Part shown: positions 1 through 5,515 of the stretch, piece after piece
How positions within the stretch are numbered: position 1 is the first letter of the stretch
Layout of the letters: each line of letters starts with the position of its first letter
Origin: Thiobacillus sp. UBA2186
GTDB taxonomy: Bacteria; Pseudomonadota; Gammaproteobacteria; Burkholderiales; Thiobacillaceae
NCBI GenBank assembly: GCA_002327405.1
Contig: DCVO01000079.1
Span: 256-5,770 of the forward strand
Length of the DNA stretch: 5,515 nucleotides
Direction: 5' to 3'
Translations under genes and position numbers: made by a program
Notes under the pieces: generated by a model
Told to the model about the DNA's origin: nothing
Database searches by the model: none
Seen by the model: the letters and a program-made list of their open reading frames with translations, nothing else

Positions 1-606
1 GGCAACATCGGCCTGATGAAGGCGGTGAAACGCTTCGACCCCGACCGCGGCGTGCGCCTGGTCAGCTTCGCCCTGCACTGGATCAAGGCCGAAATCCACG
101 AATACATCCTGAAGAACTGGCGCCTGGTCAAAGTGGCCACCACCAAGGCCCAGCGCAAGCTGTTCTTCAACCTGCGCAGCATGAAGCAGGGTTTCGGCAG
201 CCTGGGGCCGGACGAGACCGCCGCCATCGCCAAGGAATTGAATGTCAAGCCCGAAGAAGTGCGCGAGATGGAAACCCGCATGTCCGGCCAGGACATCGGC
301 CTCGACTCCACCGTGGAAGATGGCGAGGAGTCCTACAGTCCCATCGCCTACCTGGCGAGCCCGGACGACGAGCCGGTCGTAGTGCTGGCGCGCGAACAGA
401 ACGAGCGCCTGCAGCACGAAGGCCTCGCCACCGCGCTTACCCGCCTGGACGAGCGCAGCCGCCGCATCATCGAGGCGCGCTGGCTGAACGAAGGCGAGTC
501 TGCCACCCTGCACGACCTGGCTGCCGAATTCGGCATTTCCGCCGAGCGCGTGCGCCAGATCGAAGCCAAGGCCATGAAGAAAATGCGCGAACTGATCCCG
601 GCCTGA
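1..606 (+). CDS. rpoH: RNA polymerase sigma factor RpoH (sigma-32), 5'-truncated by window edge
   Basis: This is the heat-shock sigma factor that directs core RNA polymerase to chaperone and protease promoters. The reading frame is open from base 1 and gives 201 residues before TGA at 604-606. The first residues (GNIGLMKAV) match the family at about residue 82 of the E. coli protein, so roughly 80 N-terminal residues lie outside the window and the ATG at base 16 is internal. Visible parts are region 2.3-2.4 (about residues 11-48, including HWIKAEIHEY), the RpoH box QRKLFFNLR at 51-59, which separates RpoH from other group 3 sigmas, and the region 4.2 helix-turn-helix at about 168-196 (DLAAEFGISAERVRQIEAKA). 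The stop is followed closely by an intrinsic terminator. It converges on the cco cluster and has no evident functional link with it. Confidence 0.97.
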   Translation, partial: GNIGLMKAVKRFDPDRGVRLVSFALHWIKAEIHEYILKNWRLVKVATTKAQRKLFFNLRSMKQGFGSLGPDETAAIAKELNVKPEEVREMETRMSGQDIGLDSTVEDGEESYSPIAYLASPDDEPVVVLAREQNERLQHEGLATALTRLDERSRRIIEARWLNEGESATLHDLAAEFGISAERVRQIEAKAMKKMRELIPA

Positions 607-624
607 CTCGGTTCCCCTCGCGAT

Positions 625-655
625 AAAAAAAGCCCCGCAAAATGCGGGGTTTTTT
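625..655. terminator. Bidirectional intrinsic terminator between rpoH and the cco cluster
   Basis: A GC-rich hairpin is seen with stem CCCCGCA (633-639) pairing TGCGGGG (643-649) around an AAA loop. It is flanked by seven A (625-631) on the left and six T (650-655) on the right, so each strand has a stem followed by a U-tract. On + it lies 26 nt after the rpoH stop; on - it lies about 17 nt after the stop of the small membrane peptide gene. It can therefore end both convergent transcripts. Confidence 0.93.
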
Positions 656-671
656 GTTTTGGATCGACTGC

Positions 672-779
672 CTAGAACATGCCGGCAATCAACACACTGA
701 TCAGGCTCAACCACGCCCAGATGACCAGCCCTACCACCAGAATCATGGGCAGGTTTTGTTTGGTCAGATACTGTTTCAT
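672..779 (-). CDS. Small single-helix membrane peptide (35 aa) at the end of the cco operon; unrecognised
   Basis: This is a 35-codon ORF ending in TAG. I do not recognise the family. The product has a short N-terminus with two lysines (K2, K7), a proline at 11, and then one continuous hydrophobic stretch from about 12 to 35 with a WAW at 21-23; it ends in GMF with no polar tail. By the positive-inside rule the N-terminus should face the cytoplasm. The ATG at 779 is preceded at 6 nt by GGGGG (complement of 786-790), which favours it over the adjacent ATG at 782 (36 aa), whose spacing would be only 3 nt. It starts 34 nt after the ccoS stop, on the same strand, and its stop directly precedes the shared terminator, so it looks like the last cistron. 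Small one-helix subunits are known in haem-copper oxidases, such as CcoQ and the CcoM peptide of Pseudomonas stutzeri cbb3 oxidase. A role here as subunit or assembly factor is inference, and a chance ORF cannot be excluded. Confidence 0.62.
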   Translation of the reverse strand: MKQYLTKQNLPMILVVGLVIWAWLSLISVLIAGMF

Positions 780-813
780 CATCAACCCCCGGAATATTTA
801 AGCGAATTCTAAT

Positions 814-1002
814 TTATTCCTCGTCCCGGCTCAATGGCTTGCGACCGGGCAGCCTGGGATCGTCGTCGTCCATGAGTATGCGCTCGGCGGGCCCTTCCAT
901 GTCCTCGAACTGGCCGCTCTTGATGGACCACAGGATGCCCGCGATCAGCAGCACTACGAAAATCCCGGTCAGCACGAAGAGAAACAGCAGGGTCGCGCTC
1001 AT
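814..1002 (-). CDS. ccoS: cbb3-type cytochrome oxidase assembly protein CcoS
   Basis: This small inner-membrane protein is required to mature the cbb3 oxidase; in Rhodobacter capsulatus its loss gives an inactive oxidase lacking cofactors. The product is 62 residues, the usual size. It has one hydrophobic helix at about 4-26 followed by the CcoS signature WSIKSGQFEDMEGPAERIL (25-43) and an acidic run DDDD (45-48) with a charged tail. The start is the ATG at 1002, which overlaps the TGA of the upstream ccoH gene as ATGA, indicating translational coupling. The frame extends further upstream without a stop but only through ccoH sequence, so a longer form is unlikely. In most bacteria ccoI, encoding a copper ATPase, lies just upstream of ccoS; it is absent here. 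Confidence 0.96.
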   Translation of the reverse strand: MSATLLFLFVLTGIFVVLLIAGILWSIKSGQFEDMEGPAERILMDDDDPRLPGRKPLSRDEE

Positions 1003-1754
1003 GGCACCTGAATTTCCCATGCCTGGCGGTAGCTGTCCAGTTGCAAGTCGACCAGCCAAAGCCCGGCACCCGAGAATTCCAGGCGCGCTTCGTACTGGCC
1101 GTCCACCGCGGCTTTGAGAGGGATGATCGCCTGCTCCGCCCCCGGCCTGCCGACCCGCCATTCCCCGGCGAGGTTCACCAGCGGCCGACCATTGCGGTCA
1201 TCGGCAAACACCGTCACGGCATTCTGACCTACCGATGGCATGCGCAAGCCTTCCACGCGCACCTGCCAACCCAACTGCTCGTTGCGATGTCGCCTCGACA
1301 AGTCGGCGCCGACGGCTTTGGCCGCCTCTTCGCCATGACGGGTCGTACCGGCGAAACCGGTATGCAAAGTCTTGTTCTCGCCGCCGGGCAGAAGCAAATC
1401 AGCCAGCGACGGCGGCAGGCCCTTGGTCGACACATACAGAAAGCCTGCATTCATCACGATCAGCACCACGAAGAAAGCGATCAAGGCCCTGGGCACCCAG
1501 TGCATGCCGGCTTGTCTCGCGCGATACCGCGACAACACCACCAGCACGAAAGCGGCCATGATGAACACCGCGATATGGATGGCCACGACATCCAGACCCG
1601 GCCACTGCCCGAACAGCGAGGCAATATAGACGAACAGCGGCACGGCTGCCGCAACCAGACCGGCGAGTTCGGCCGGCATGCGAAAAGCACGCATCACGGC
1701 GAACAAGACGAGCACCGCTGCCAGACCGCCGAATAAGGTCAGTCCCGTTTCCAT
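999..1754 (-). CDS. ccoH: CcoH/FixH-like cbb3 oxidase assembly protein with four-helix N-terminal extension
   Basis: FixH/CcoH proteins are needed for stable cbb3 oxidase assembly and contact the complex. The product here is 251 residues, clearly longer than the usual 150-180 with one N-terminal helix. Four hydrophobic segments are seen at about 4-22, 28-49, 55-76 and 88-108. A periplasmic-type soluble part follows, and its last hundred residues (about 156-250) have the FixH pattern: LGWQVRVEG, a turn with NGRPL at 188-192, DGQYEARLEFSGAGLW at 218-233 and DLQLD. The segment before it (HTGFAGTTRHGEEAAKAVG, 131-149) stands where ordinary FixH proteins have a DDYYK-like motif, which I do not see. 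The ATG at 1754 shares one base with the ccoG stop (TGATG) and no clear Shine-Dalgarno is present, so translation is probably coupled. The position between ccoG and ccoS supports the call. The role of the extra helices is unknown. Confidence 0.85.
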   Translation of the reverse strand: METGLTLFGGLAAVLVLFAVMRAFRMPAELAGLVAAAVPLFVYIASLFGQWPGLDVVAIHIAVFIMAAFVLVVLSRYRARQAGMHWVPRALIAFFVVLIVMNAGFLYVSTKGLPPSLADLLLPGGENKTLHTGFAGTTRHGEEAAKAVGADLSRRHRNEQLGWQVRVEGLRMPSVGQNAVTVFADDRNGRPLVNLAGEWRVGRPGAEQAIIPLKAAVDGQYEARLEFSGAGLWLVDLQLDSYRQAWEIQVP

Positions 1755-3187
1755 CAGCGATTGCCAGTGTAATGGAATCCTGCGGATTCGCTGCGGGCCT
1801 CGGCCGGACGCGAACGCGGCGTAATGACGAACACCACCTCATGCGTCCTGGCCGCGGTTTCCGGGTCAAGAATCACGCTGGCCTGCAGAATGGCGCTATG
1901 CCCCGGCTTGACTGTGACTTCACGCAGATTGCCGAGTTCAAGCACGGATTCGGGCAGGCCCTCGATGCCGACAGAAAAGGTTTCAGGCGCACCGAGCTTA
2001 TTCGTCACGCGTATCTGGTAACGGTTGCGGATATCGCCGTTGGACAGCACGACGAACAGGGGCTGGCGCACCTGGGTGACTGCGCCTTCGAAACTGCTGC
2101 GCGCCGCGATGCTGTACACAAGATACCCCGCCATCAGCACGATGGACACGCCATAACCGATGACCTTCAATCGCTTCCAGTGCAAATGCGGCTTGGCCGG
2201 CTCGGTTTTGGCCAGGTTGGATTCCGAATCGTAGCGGATCAGCCCGCGCGGAAAGCCCATCGAATCCATGATGCCGTTGCAGGCATCGATGCACAATCCG
2301 CAGGATATGCATTTGTATTGCAGGCCTTCGCGGATGTCGATGCCGGTCGGACACACCTGCACGCACAGCTTGCAGTCGATGCAGTCGCCATTTCCCTTGG
2401 CATGGCGCTCTTCCAGGGTACGCAATCCGGAACGCGCACTGGCCCGTCCGAGCCGGCCCTCGCCGCGCCTCGCGTCGTAGTGCACCGCAAGGGTTTCGGC
2501 ATCGTACATCACGCTTTGGAAGCGGCCGTAAGGGCAGACATAGGTGCATATCTGCTCGCGCATGTAGCCGGCGGCGAAGTACGTCGACAGCGTCAGCACC
2601 GCGACGGTAATGTAGGCGGCAGCCGCAGCCTCGCCGGCAAAGAACCTGGCCACCAGATCGGGGGCATAGCCGAAGTACAGAATGAACGACATCCCCGTCC
2701 AGAAGCTGGCCACGAGCCAGATGAGATGGGTGCTGCCGATCTTGATCAGCTTTTCGCGGTTCCAGGGCTGGCGGTACAGACGCACGCGCGCCGGCCGCTC
2801 ACCCTGGATCTTGGCCTCGATCCAGATAAAGAAATCGGTCCACAGGGTCTGGAAGCAGAAATAACCGCAGAAGGCGCGTCCGACCAGAGCCGTGGCGAAG
2901 AACAGGATGGCCGCGGCAATGAACAGCAGCAAGGCCAGCCACACCACATCCTGCGGATATATGGTCAGGTCGAATATCAGGAAGCGACGGCCGGGCACAT
3001 CGAACAGAACCGCCTGGTCAGGCGCATCGGCGCGTTGCCAGGGCAGCCAGGGCAACAAAAAGAATACGGCGTAGGCCGTTATCAGCACGCCCGACTTGAA
3101 GCGGCGAAACGCCCCCTTCACCGAGCGGGTGAATACTGGAATCCGCCCCTGTAATGGGGCGACCTGTTCTTCCAAGCCGACTTGCAT
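1754..3187 (-). CDS. ccoG: Cytochrome c oxidase accessory protein CcoG (FixG/RdxA family), cupric reductase
   Basis: CcoG is a polyferredoxin-like membrane protein that in Rhodobacter capsulatus reduces Cu(II) to Cu(I) for CuB insertion into cbb3 oxidase. The product is 477 residues, the normal length. Membrane helices are seen at about 33-50, 81-103, 150-173, 189-207 and 341-361. Two ferredoxin-type 4Fe-4S motifs follow one another: C269, C272, C275, C279-P and C293, C296, C299, C303-N. Two further pairs, C107/C111 (CGYFC) and C214/C218 (CTYVCP), lie at membrane edges and are candidate copper or cluster ligands. The C-terminal part after the last helix (about 375-460) fits the family's Ig-like periplasmic domain. 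The conserved family start (TRSVKGAFRRFK, 20-31) lies just after the ATG at 3187, supporting that start, although only a weak Shine-Dalgarno is visible. A strong terminator stands 17 nt upstream, and ccoH follows with a 1-nt overlap. Confidence 0.97.
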   Translation of the reverse strand: MQVGLEEQVAPLQGRIPVFTRSVKGAFRRFKSGVLITAYAVFFLLPWLPWQRADAPDQAVLFDVPGRRFLIFDLTIYPQDVVWLALLLFIAAAILFFATALVGRAFCGYFCFQTLWTDFFIWIEAKIQGERPARVRLYRQPWNREKLIKIGSTHLIWLVASFWTGMSFILYFGYAPDLVARFFAGEAAAAAYITVAVLTLSTYFAAGYMREQICTYVCPYGRFQSVMYDAETLAVHYDARRGEGRLGRASARSGLRTLEERHAKGNGDCIDCKLCVQVCPTGIDIREGLQYKCISCGLCIDACNGIMDSMGFPRGLIRYDSESNLAKTEPAKPHLHWKRLKVIGYGVSIVLMAGYLVYSIAARSSFEGAVTQVRQPLFVVLSNGDIRNRYQIRVTNKLGAPETFSVGIEGLPESVLELGNLREVTVKPGHSAILQASVILDPETAARTHEVVFVITPRSRPAEARSESAGFHYTGNR

Positions 3188-3204
3188 ATCTGTTTTTTGC
3201 AGAC

Positions 3205-3230
3205 AAAAAACCCCCGTCGCCGGGGGTTTT
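3205..3230 (-). terminator. Intrinsic terminator between ccoP and ccoG
   Basis: Read on the - strand, a 10-bp stem AAAACCCCCG (3230-3221) pairs with CGGGGGTTTT (3216-3207) around the loop GCGA, which fits the stable GNRA tetraloop type. A run of six T (3210-3205) follows. It lies about 40 nt after the ccoP stop and ends 17 nt before the ccoG ATG. On the + strand the trailing T run is only four bases, so it is mainly a - strand terminator. It probably ends most ccoNOQP transcripts while letting a fraction through into ccoGHS. Confidence 0.88.
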
Positions 3231-3269
3231 CCTCAAACTCCTGTTACATCAAATGTATTGTTCAATGCC

Positions 3270-4190
3270 TTACTTACCGCCACCGAGTTCATGTACGTAG
3301 ACAGTCAGCACCTTGATCTGTTCCGGGCTCAGGCGCTCGCCCCAGGCCGGCATCACGCCCTTGTTGACGCCGGTGCTGATGGTCGAGCGGATGGCGGCAA
3401 TCTTGCCTTCGGGATTGTCCGAGCCCGGCACATTGGCCCACAGCCAGATCTTGTCGGTCAGGTTGGGGGCGCCCATGTCCTGGCGGCCCTTGGCGCTGTC
3501 GGTATGGCAGTAGTAGCAGGCAGCGGTTTCGGAACTGAACAGCGCGCGGCCGTTGGCGGCCTTGCCGGCATCGTGCTCGATCCCGGACAGGCTGGCAACG
3601 TAGTTGGCCAGCGCGTCGATCTCGCCGACGCTCAGCACTTCGCCGAAGGCCGGCATGTAGCCGCGGCGGCCGTTCACCAGGGTCTGGTGGATCTTGTCGT
3701 AGCTGCCGCCGTACAGCCAGTCGTCGTCGGTCAGGTTGGGAAAGAAGCCGACCACGCCCTGGCCGCCCTGCTGGTGGCAGGGCGCGCAGTTGTCGGTGAA
3801 CAGGGCCTTGCCGGCGGACAGCACGAAACCGCTGAGCTCGGGATCCTTGCTGATCTGGCCGAAATCGCTGGCGGCGACCTTGCTGAAATAAGGCTTCTGC
3901 ATCTCGTCGGCCTTGTTCAGGTCTTCCATCAGCAAGGCGCGGGTGTTCCAGTGGCTGGAAACGGTTTCGCCGGCCTTGTTCACGTAGGTGATGTCTGAGA
4001 AGCCGGTCAGAAAGCCCTTGCCGAACGGCCAGGAGGGATAGATCAGCCAGTAGACGACCGAGAATACGATGGTCACGTAGAACGTATACACCCACCAGGT
4101 CGGCAACGGGTTGTTGAATTCCTGCAGGTCGCCATCCCAGGCGTGGCCAGTAGTCTGCACGGTTTGTGATTGCAGATTTTGTTCACTCAT
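3270..4190 (-). CDS. ccoP: cbb3-type cytochrome c oxidase di-haem subunit CcoP
   Basis: CcoP is the membrane-anchored di-haem c subunit that passes electrons from soluble cytochrome c towards CcoO and CcoN. The product is 306 residues, close to the family norm. After an N-terminal cytoplasmic stretch with the conserved DGDLQEFNNPLPTWW (19-33), one membrane helix spans about 32-51. Two cytochrome c domains follow: CAPCH at 135-139 with axial Met in GYMPAFG (M179), and CYYCH at 225-229 with axial Met in GVMPAWG (M280). The start is the ATG at 4190, placed 7 nt after an AAGGAC ribosome site; the GTG one codon upstream is in frame but worse placed. The first 8 nt overlap the end of ccoQ. Stop TAA is followed after about 40 nt by a terminator. 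No defect is seen. Confidence 0.98.
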   Translation of the reverse strand: MSEQNLQSQTVQTTGHAWDGDLQEFNNPLPTWWVYTFYVTIVFSVVYWLIYPSWPFGKGFLTGFSDITYVNKAGETVSSHWNTRALLMEDLNKADEMQKPYFSKVAASDFGQISKDPELSGFVLSAGKALFTDNCAPCHQQGGQGVVGFFPNLTDDDWLYGGSYDKIHQTLVNGRRGYMPAFGEVLSVGEIDALANYVASLSGIEHDAGKAANGRALFSSETAACYYCHTDSAKGRQDMGAPNLTDKIWLWANVPGSDNPEGKIAAIRSTISTGVNKGVMPAWGERLSPEQIKVLTVYVHELGGGK

Positions 4191-4374
4191 CACTTAGGTC
4201 CTTGTTGTCCGGGGCATCGTCCTGGAAGGGGATATCCTTGTAGGACTCCAGCCGCTTGCTGCGTTTCTTGCTGCCATACACGTACAGCACGATGCCGACA
4301 AAGGTCACAAAAAAAATCAGCAGGGCGAGCGGCTTGGTGTTCTCGGGCCTGGAAAACCAGTTGAGCCAATCCAT
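4183..4374 (-). CDS. ccoQ: cbb3-type cytochrome oxidase small subunit CcoQ
   Basis: CcoQ is a small one-helix subunit that helps stabilise the cbb3 complex, for example the association of CcoP, and carries no cofactor. The product is 63 residues, typical for the family. A short N-terminus with MDWLNWFSRPEN (1-12) leads into one hydrophobic helix at about 15-33, then a basic patch GSKKRSKRLE (34-43) and an acidic tail ending DNKDLSDE. I place the start at the ATG at 4374, which has GGGG 6 nt upstream; a TTG four codons earlier is in frame but unneeded. It begins 18 nt after the ccoO stop and overlaps ccoP by 8 nt. The order ccoO-ccoQ-ccoP confirms the identity even though the family is poorly conserved. 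Confidence 0.94.
   Translation of the reverse strand: MDWLNWFSRPENTKPLALLIFFVTFVGIVLYVYGSKKRSKRLESYKDIPFQDDAPDNKDLSDE
4198..4203 (-). promoter_or_regulatory. Ribosome binding site of ccoP inside the ccoQ coding region
   Basis: The - strand reads AAGGAC here, 7 nt before the ATG at 4190. It decides between the ATG and the adjacent in-frame GTG at 4193 as the ccoP start. It lies wholly within the last codons of ccoQ, so translation of the two genes is physically linked. Confidence 0.75.
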
Positions 4375-4392
4375 CGCACGCCCCAATATCTA

Positions 4393-5145
4393 TTAACGCG
4401 AGCGCACCAGCTCGTCTTCGTTGACCTTGGTGAAATCCACCATGGTCCCGAGCACCTGCAGGTAGGCCACCAGCGCGTCCATCTCGGAAACGCCGGCCTT
4501 GTCGCCGTCGTAGTTGCCCAGATTGGCCTGCTCGACCAGGTTCTTCTTGGCGTCCGCGATGTGCAACTGGGCTGCAACCTCGGCGCCGAACTTCTCGACG
4601 TTGGCTTCACGCTCGGCTTCGGTCAGCGAATACGGCACGCCGACTGCGCGCAGCGCCTTCATGCGGCCGGCAACGTCGGACTGGTCCAGCAAGGTGGTCG
4701 CCAGCCAGGGATAATTCGGCATGACCGATTCCGGCACCATGGAACGCGGCGCGATCAGGTGCTGCACATGCCATTCGTTGGAGTACTTGCCGCCCACGCG
4801 CGCAAGATCCGGGCCGGTGCGCTTGGAGCCCCACTGGAAGGGATGGTCGTACTGCGATTCCGCCGCCAGCGAGTAATGGCCGTAGCGCAGCTTCTCGTCG
4901 ACGAAGGGGCGGATCATCTGCGAATGGCAGGTGTAGCAGCCTTCGCGGACATAAATGTCGCGGCCGCGCATTTCCAGCGGCGTATAAGGACGGACATTGA
5001 CGCCTTCGGTCTTTTCCACGGTCTTGTCGATTAAGAACAGCGGCGCGATTTCGACCAGGCCGCCCACGCTGATCGCCAGCATGGTCAGCACCAGCATCAG
5101 GCCGATATTGGTTTCAATCCATTCGTGCTTGAAATTGAGTCGCAT
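4393..5145 (-). CDS. ccoO: cbb3-type cytochrome c oxidase mono-haem subunit CcoO
   Basis: CcoO is the membrane-anchored mono-haem c subunit that delivers electrons to the CcoN catalytic core. The product is 250 residues. An N-terminal helix spans about 13-37, after the family start RLNFKHEWIETN (2-13). The haem site is CYTCH at 70-74, within the conserved REGCYTCHSQMIRPF (67-81). The sixth ligand is probably M142 in ESVMPNYPWL. Conserved segments RYGHYSLAAES (87-97), WGSKRTGPDLARVGGKYS (105-122) and EMDALVAYLQ (221-230) are present. The stretch from about 175 to 219 between the last helices is longer than in the shortest family members (about 200 residues) but resembles the long form of the family. 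The start is the ATG at 5145 with AAGGAA 6 nt upstream. The frame is open further upstream, but that part reads through ccoN. It starts 10 nt after ccoN. Confidence 0.98.
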   Translation of the reverse strand: MRLNFKHEWIETNIGLMLVLTMLAISVGGLVEIAPLFLIDKTVEKTEGVNVRPYTPLEMRGRDIYVREGCYTCHSQMIRPFVDEKLRYGHYSLAAESQYDHPFQWGSKRTGPDLARVGGKYSNEWHVQHLIAPRSMVPESVMPNYPWLATTLLDQSDVAGRMKALRAVGVPYSLTEAEREANVEKFGAEVAAQLHIADAKKNLVEQANLGNYDGDKAGVSEMDALVAYLQVLGTMVDFTKVNEDELVRSR

Positions 5146-5151
5146 GATGTT

Positions 5152-5157
5152 TTCCTT
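5152..5157 (-). promoter_or_regulatory. Ribosome binding site of ccoO overlapping the ccoN stop codon
   Basis: The - strand reads TAAGGAAAACATCATG at this junction. The TAA (5158-5156) is the ccoN stop and its AA forms part of the AAGGAA site, which lies 6 nt before the ccoO ATG at 5145. This fixes the ccoO start and places termination of CcoN directly over the site where ribosomes enter ccoO. Confidence 0.78.
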
Positions 5158-5515
5158 ACGCGCCGGCGCCGGCCATCTTGGCGGCCAGTTTGGCCTCAAG
5201 CGCGGCTTCTTCGAGTTTGGCCTGGCGGATGGTCCTGAAGATGTTGTAAACCATCAGGATTGCGCCGGAGAGGAAGAAGGCGCCGCCGATGGCGCGCATC
5301 ATGTAGAACGGAACCATCGCCGCCACCGATTCGACGAAGGAGTACTGCAGGTTGCCGAACTCGTCGGTCGCGCGCCACATCAGGCCCTGGGTGATGCCGG
5401 AAATCCACATGGCGATGATGTAGAGCAGGATGCCGATGGTGGCCAGCCAGAAATGCACTTCGACCAGCTTGGTGCTGTACAGCTTGGTGTCCCACAGCTT
5501 GGGAATCATGTGGTA
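5156..5515 (-). CDS. ccoN: cbb3-type cytochrome c oxidase catalytic subunit CcoN, C-terminal 119 residues
   Basis: CcoN is the haem-copper catalytic subunit that reduces oxygen to water and pumps protons. Only its last 119 residues are in the window; the gene starts beyond the right edge and the ATG at 5509 is internal. The fragment begins YHMIPKLWDTKLYSTKL, a conserved late segment of CcoN, followed by a helix with HFWLATIGILLYIIAMWISG (about 22-41), the QGLMWR motif (44-49), and a last helix at about 75-94. It ends in a cytoplasmic Ala/Glu/Lys-rich tail (about 97-119). The haem and CuB histidines and the active-site tyrosine are outside the window, so catalytic integrity cannot be judged. 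Stop TAA overlaps the ccoO ribosome site. Confidence 0.96.
   Translation of the reverse strand, partial: YHMIPKLWDTKLYSTKLVEVHFWLATIGILLYIIAMWISGITQGLMWRATDEFGNLQYSFVESVAAMVPFYMMRAIGGAFFLSGAILMVYNIFRTIRQAKLEEAALEAKLAAKMAGAGA

Noticed and set aside
814..1161. Longer 115-residue form of CcoS
   Set aside because: The added part reads through ccoH in another frame; the CcoS family begins at the ATG at 1002, which overlaps the ccoH stop.
1041..1736. 231-codon open frame on the + strand opposite ccoH
   Set aside because: The - strand frame shows helices and a FixH domain and is coupled to its neighbours by short overlaps. The + frame is rich in His, Gln and Arg with no family match.
1772..3154. 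460-codon open frame on the + strand opposite ccoG
   Set aside because: It is fully antisense to ccoG, whose protein has clear family motifs. The antisense translation has no recognisable domain and its openness is explained by GC-rich third positions in the true frame.
3248..3265. FNR-like half site (TTGAT on the - strand) and a small ATTG/CAAT inverted repeat after ccoP
   Set aside because: The second half site does not match ATCAA, and no -10/-35 pair with proper spacing follows. Not enough to call an operator or promoter.
3096..3998. 300-codon open frame on the + strand opposite ccoP
   Set aside because: It is antisense to ccoP and runs through the terminator and the ccoG start; composition is Gly/Ala/Val-rich without motifs, as expected for a shadow frame.
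4375..4386. TTG start for ccoQ four codons upstream
   Set aside because: The ATG at 4374 begins the plausible family N-terminus and has a suitably placed G-rich site; the TTG would lie too close to, or upstream of, that site.
5146..5199. Upstream in-frame start for ccoO inside ccoN
   Set aside because: The extension overlaps the ccoN C-terminus and is proline/arginine-rich; the ATG at 5145 has a good ribosome site and begins the conserved family N-terminus.

Overview
The window reads as a GC-rich chromosomal segment of a member of the Pseudomonadota, most likely a betaproteobacterium (Rhodocyclales- or Nitrosomonadales-like). This guess rests on an RpoH of the gamma/beta type, a ccoNOQP layout with a CcoQ and a single-helix di-haem CcoP, and overall codon use; no species can be named from the sequence alone. 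The lineage call is inference. The gene family calls are strong because the diagnostic motifs can be read directly.

Layout. On the + strand, positions 1-606 hold the 3' two thirds of rpoH (heat-shock sigma factor 32), cut by the left edge. A bidirectional intrinsic terminator (625-655) separates it from a convergent cluster that fills the rest of the window on the - strand. Read in its own direction (right to left), that cluster is: ccoN (3' end only), ccoO, ccoQ, ccoP (structural subunits of cbb3-type cytochrome c oxidase), an intrinsic terminator, then ccoG, a ccoH/fixH-like gene, ccoS (assembly and maturation genes), and a previously uncalled 35-codon gene for a one-helix membrane peptide just before the shared terminator.

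How the genes work together. CcoN (haem b/b3-CuB), CcoO (mono-haem c) and CcoP (di-haem c) form the high-affinity terminal oxidase used at low oxygen; CcoQ stabilises it. CcoG (Fe-S protein, cupric reductase), CcoH and CcoS are needed to assemble the complex and supply its copper and haem. The genes are packed tightly: gaps of 10 and 18 nt, an 8-nt overlap (ccoQ/ccoP), a 1-nt overlap (ccoG/ccoH) and a 4-nt overlap (ccoH/ccoS).

What stands out: (1) ccoI, the copper P-type ATPase usually found between ccoH and ccoS, is missing, and ccoH and ccoS overlap directly; (2) the CcoH protein carries about 110 extra N-terminal residues with four predicted membrane helices instead of one; (3) a strong terminator with a GNRA-type loop sits only 17 nt before ccoG, leaving no room for a promoter after it, so assembly genes are probably expressed by read-through; (4) the small membrane peptide at the end of the operon is a candidate unrecognised subunit or assembly factor. 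No mobile elements, CRISPR arrays, tRNA or rRNA genes were seen, and no stretch longer than about 85 bases lacks a gene.
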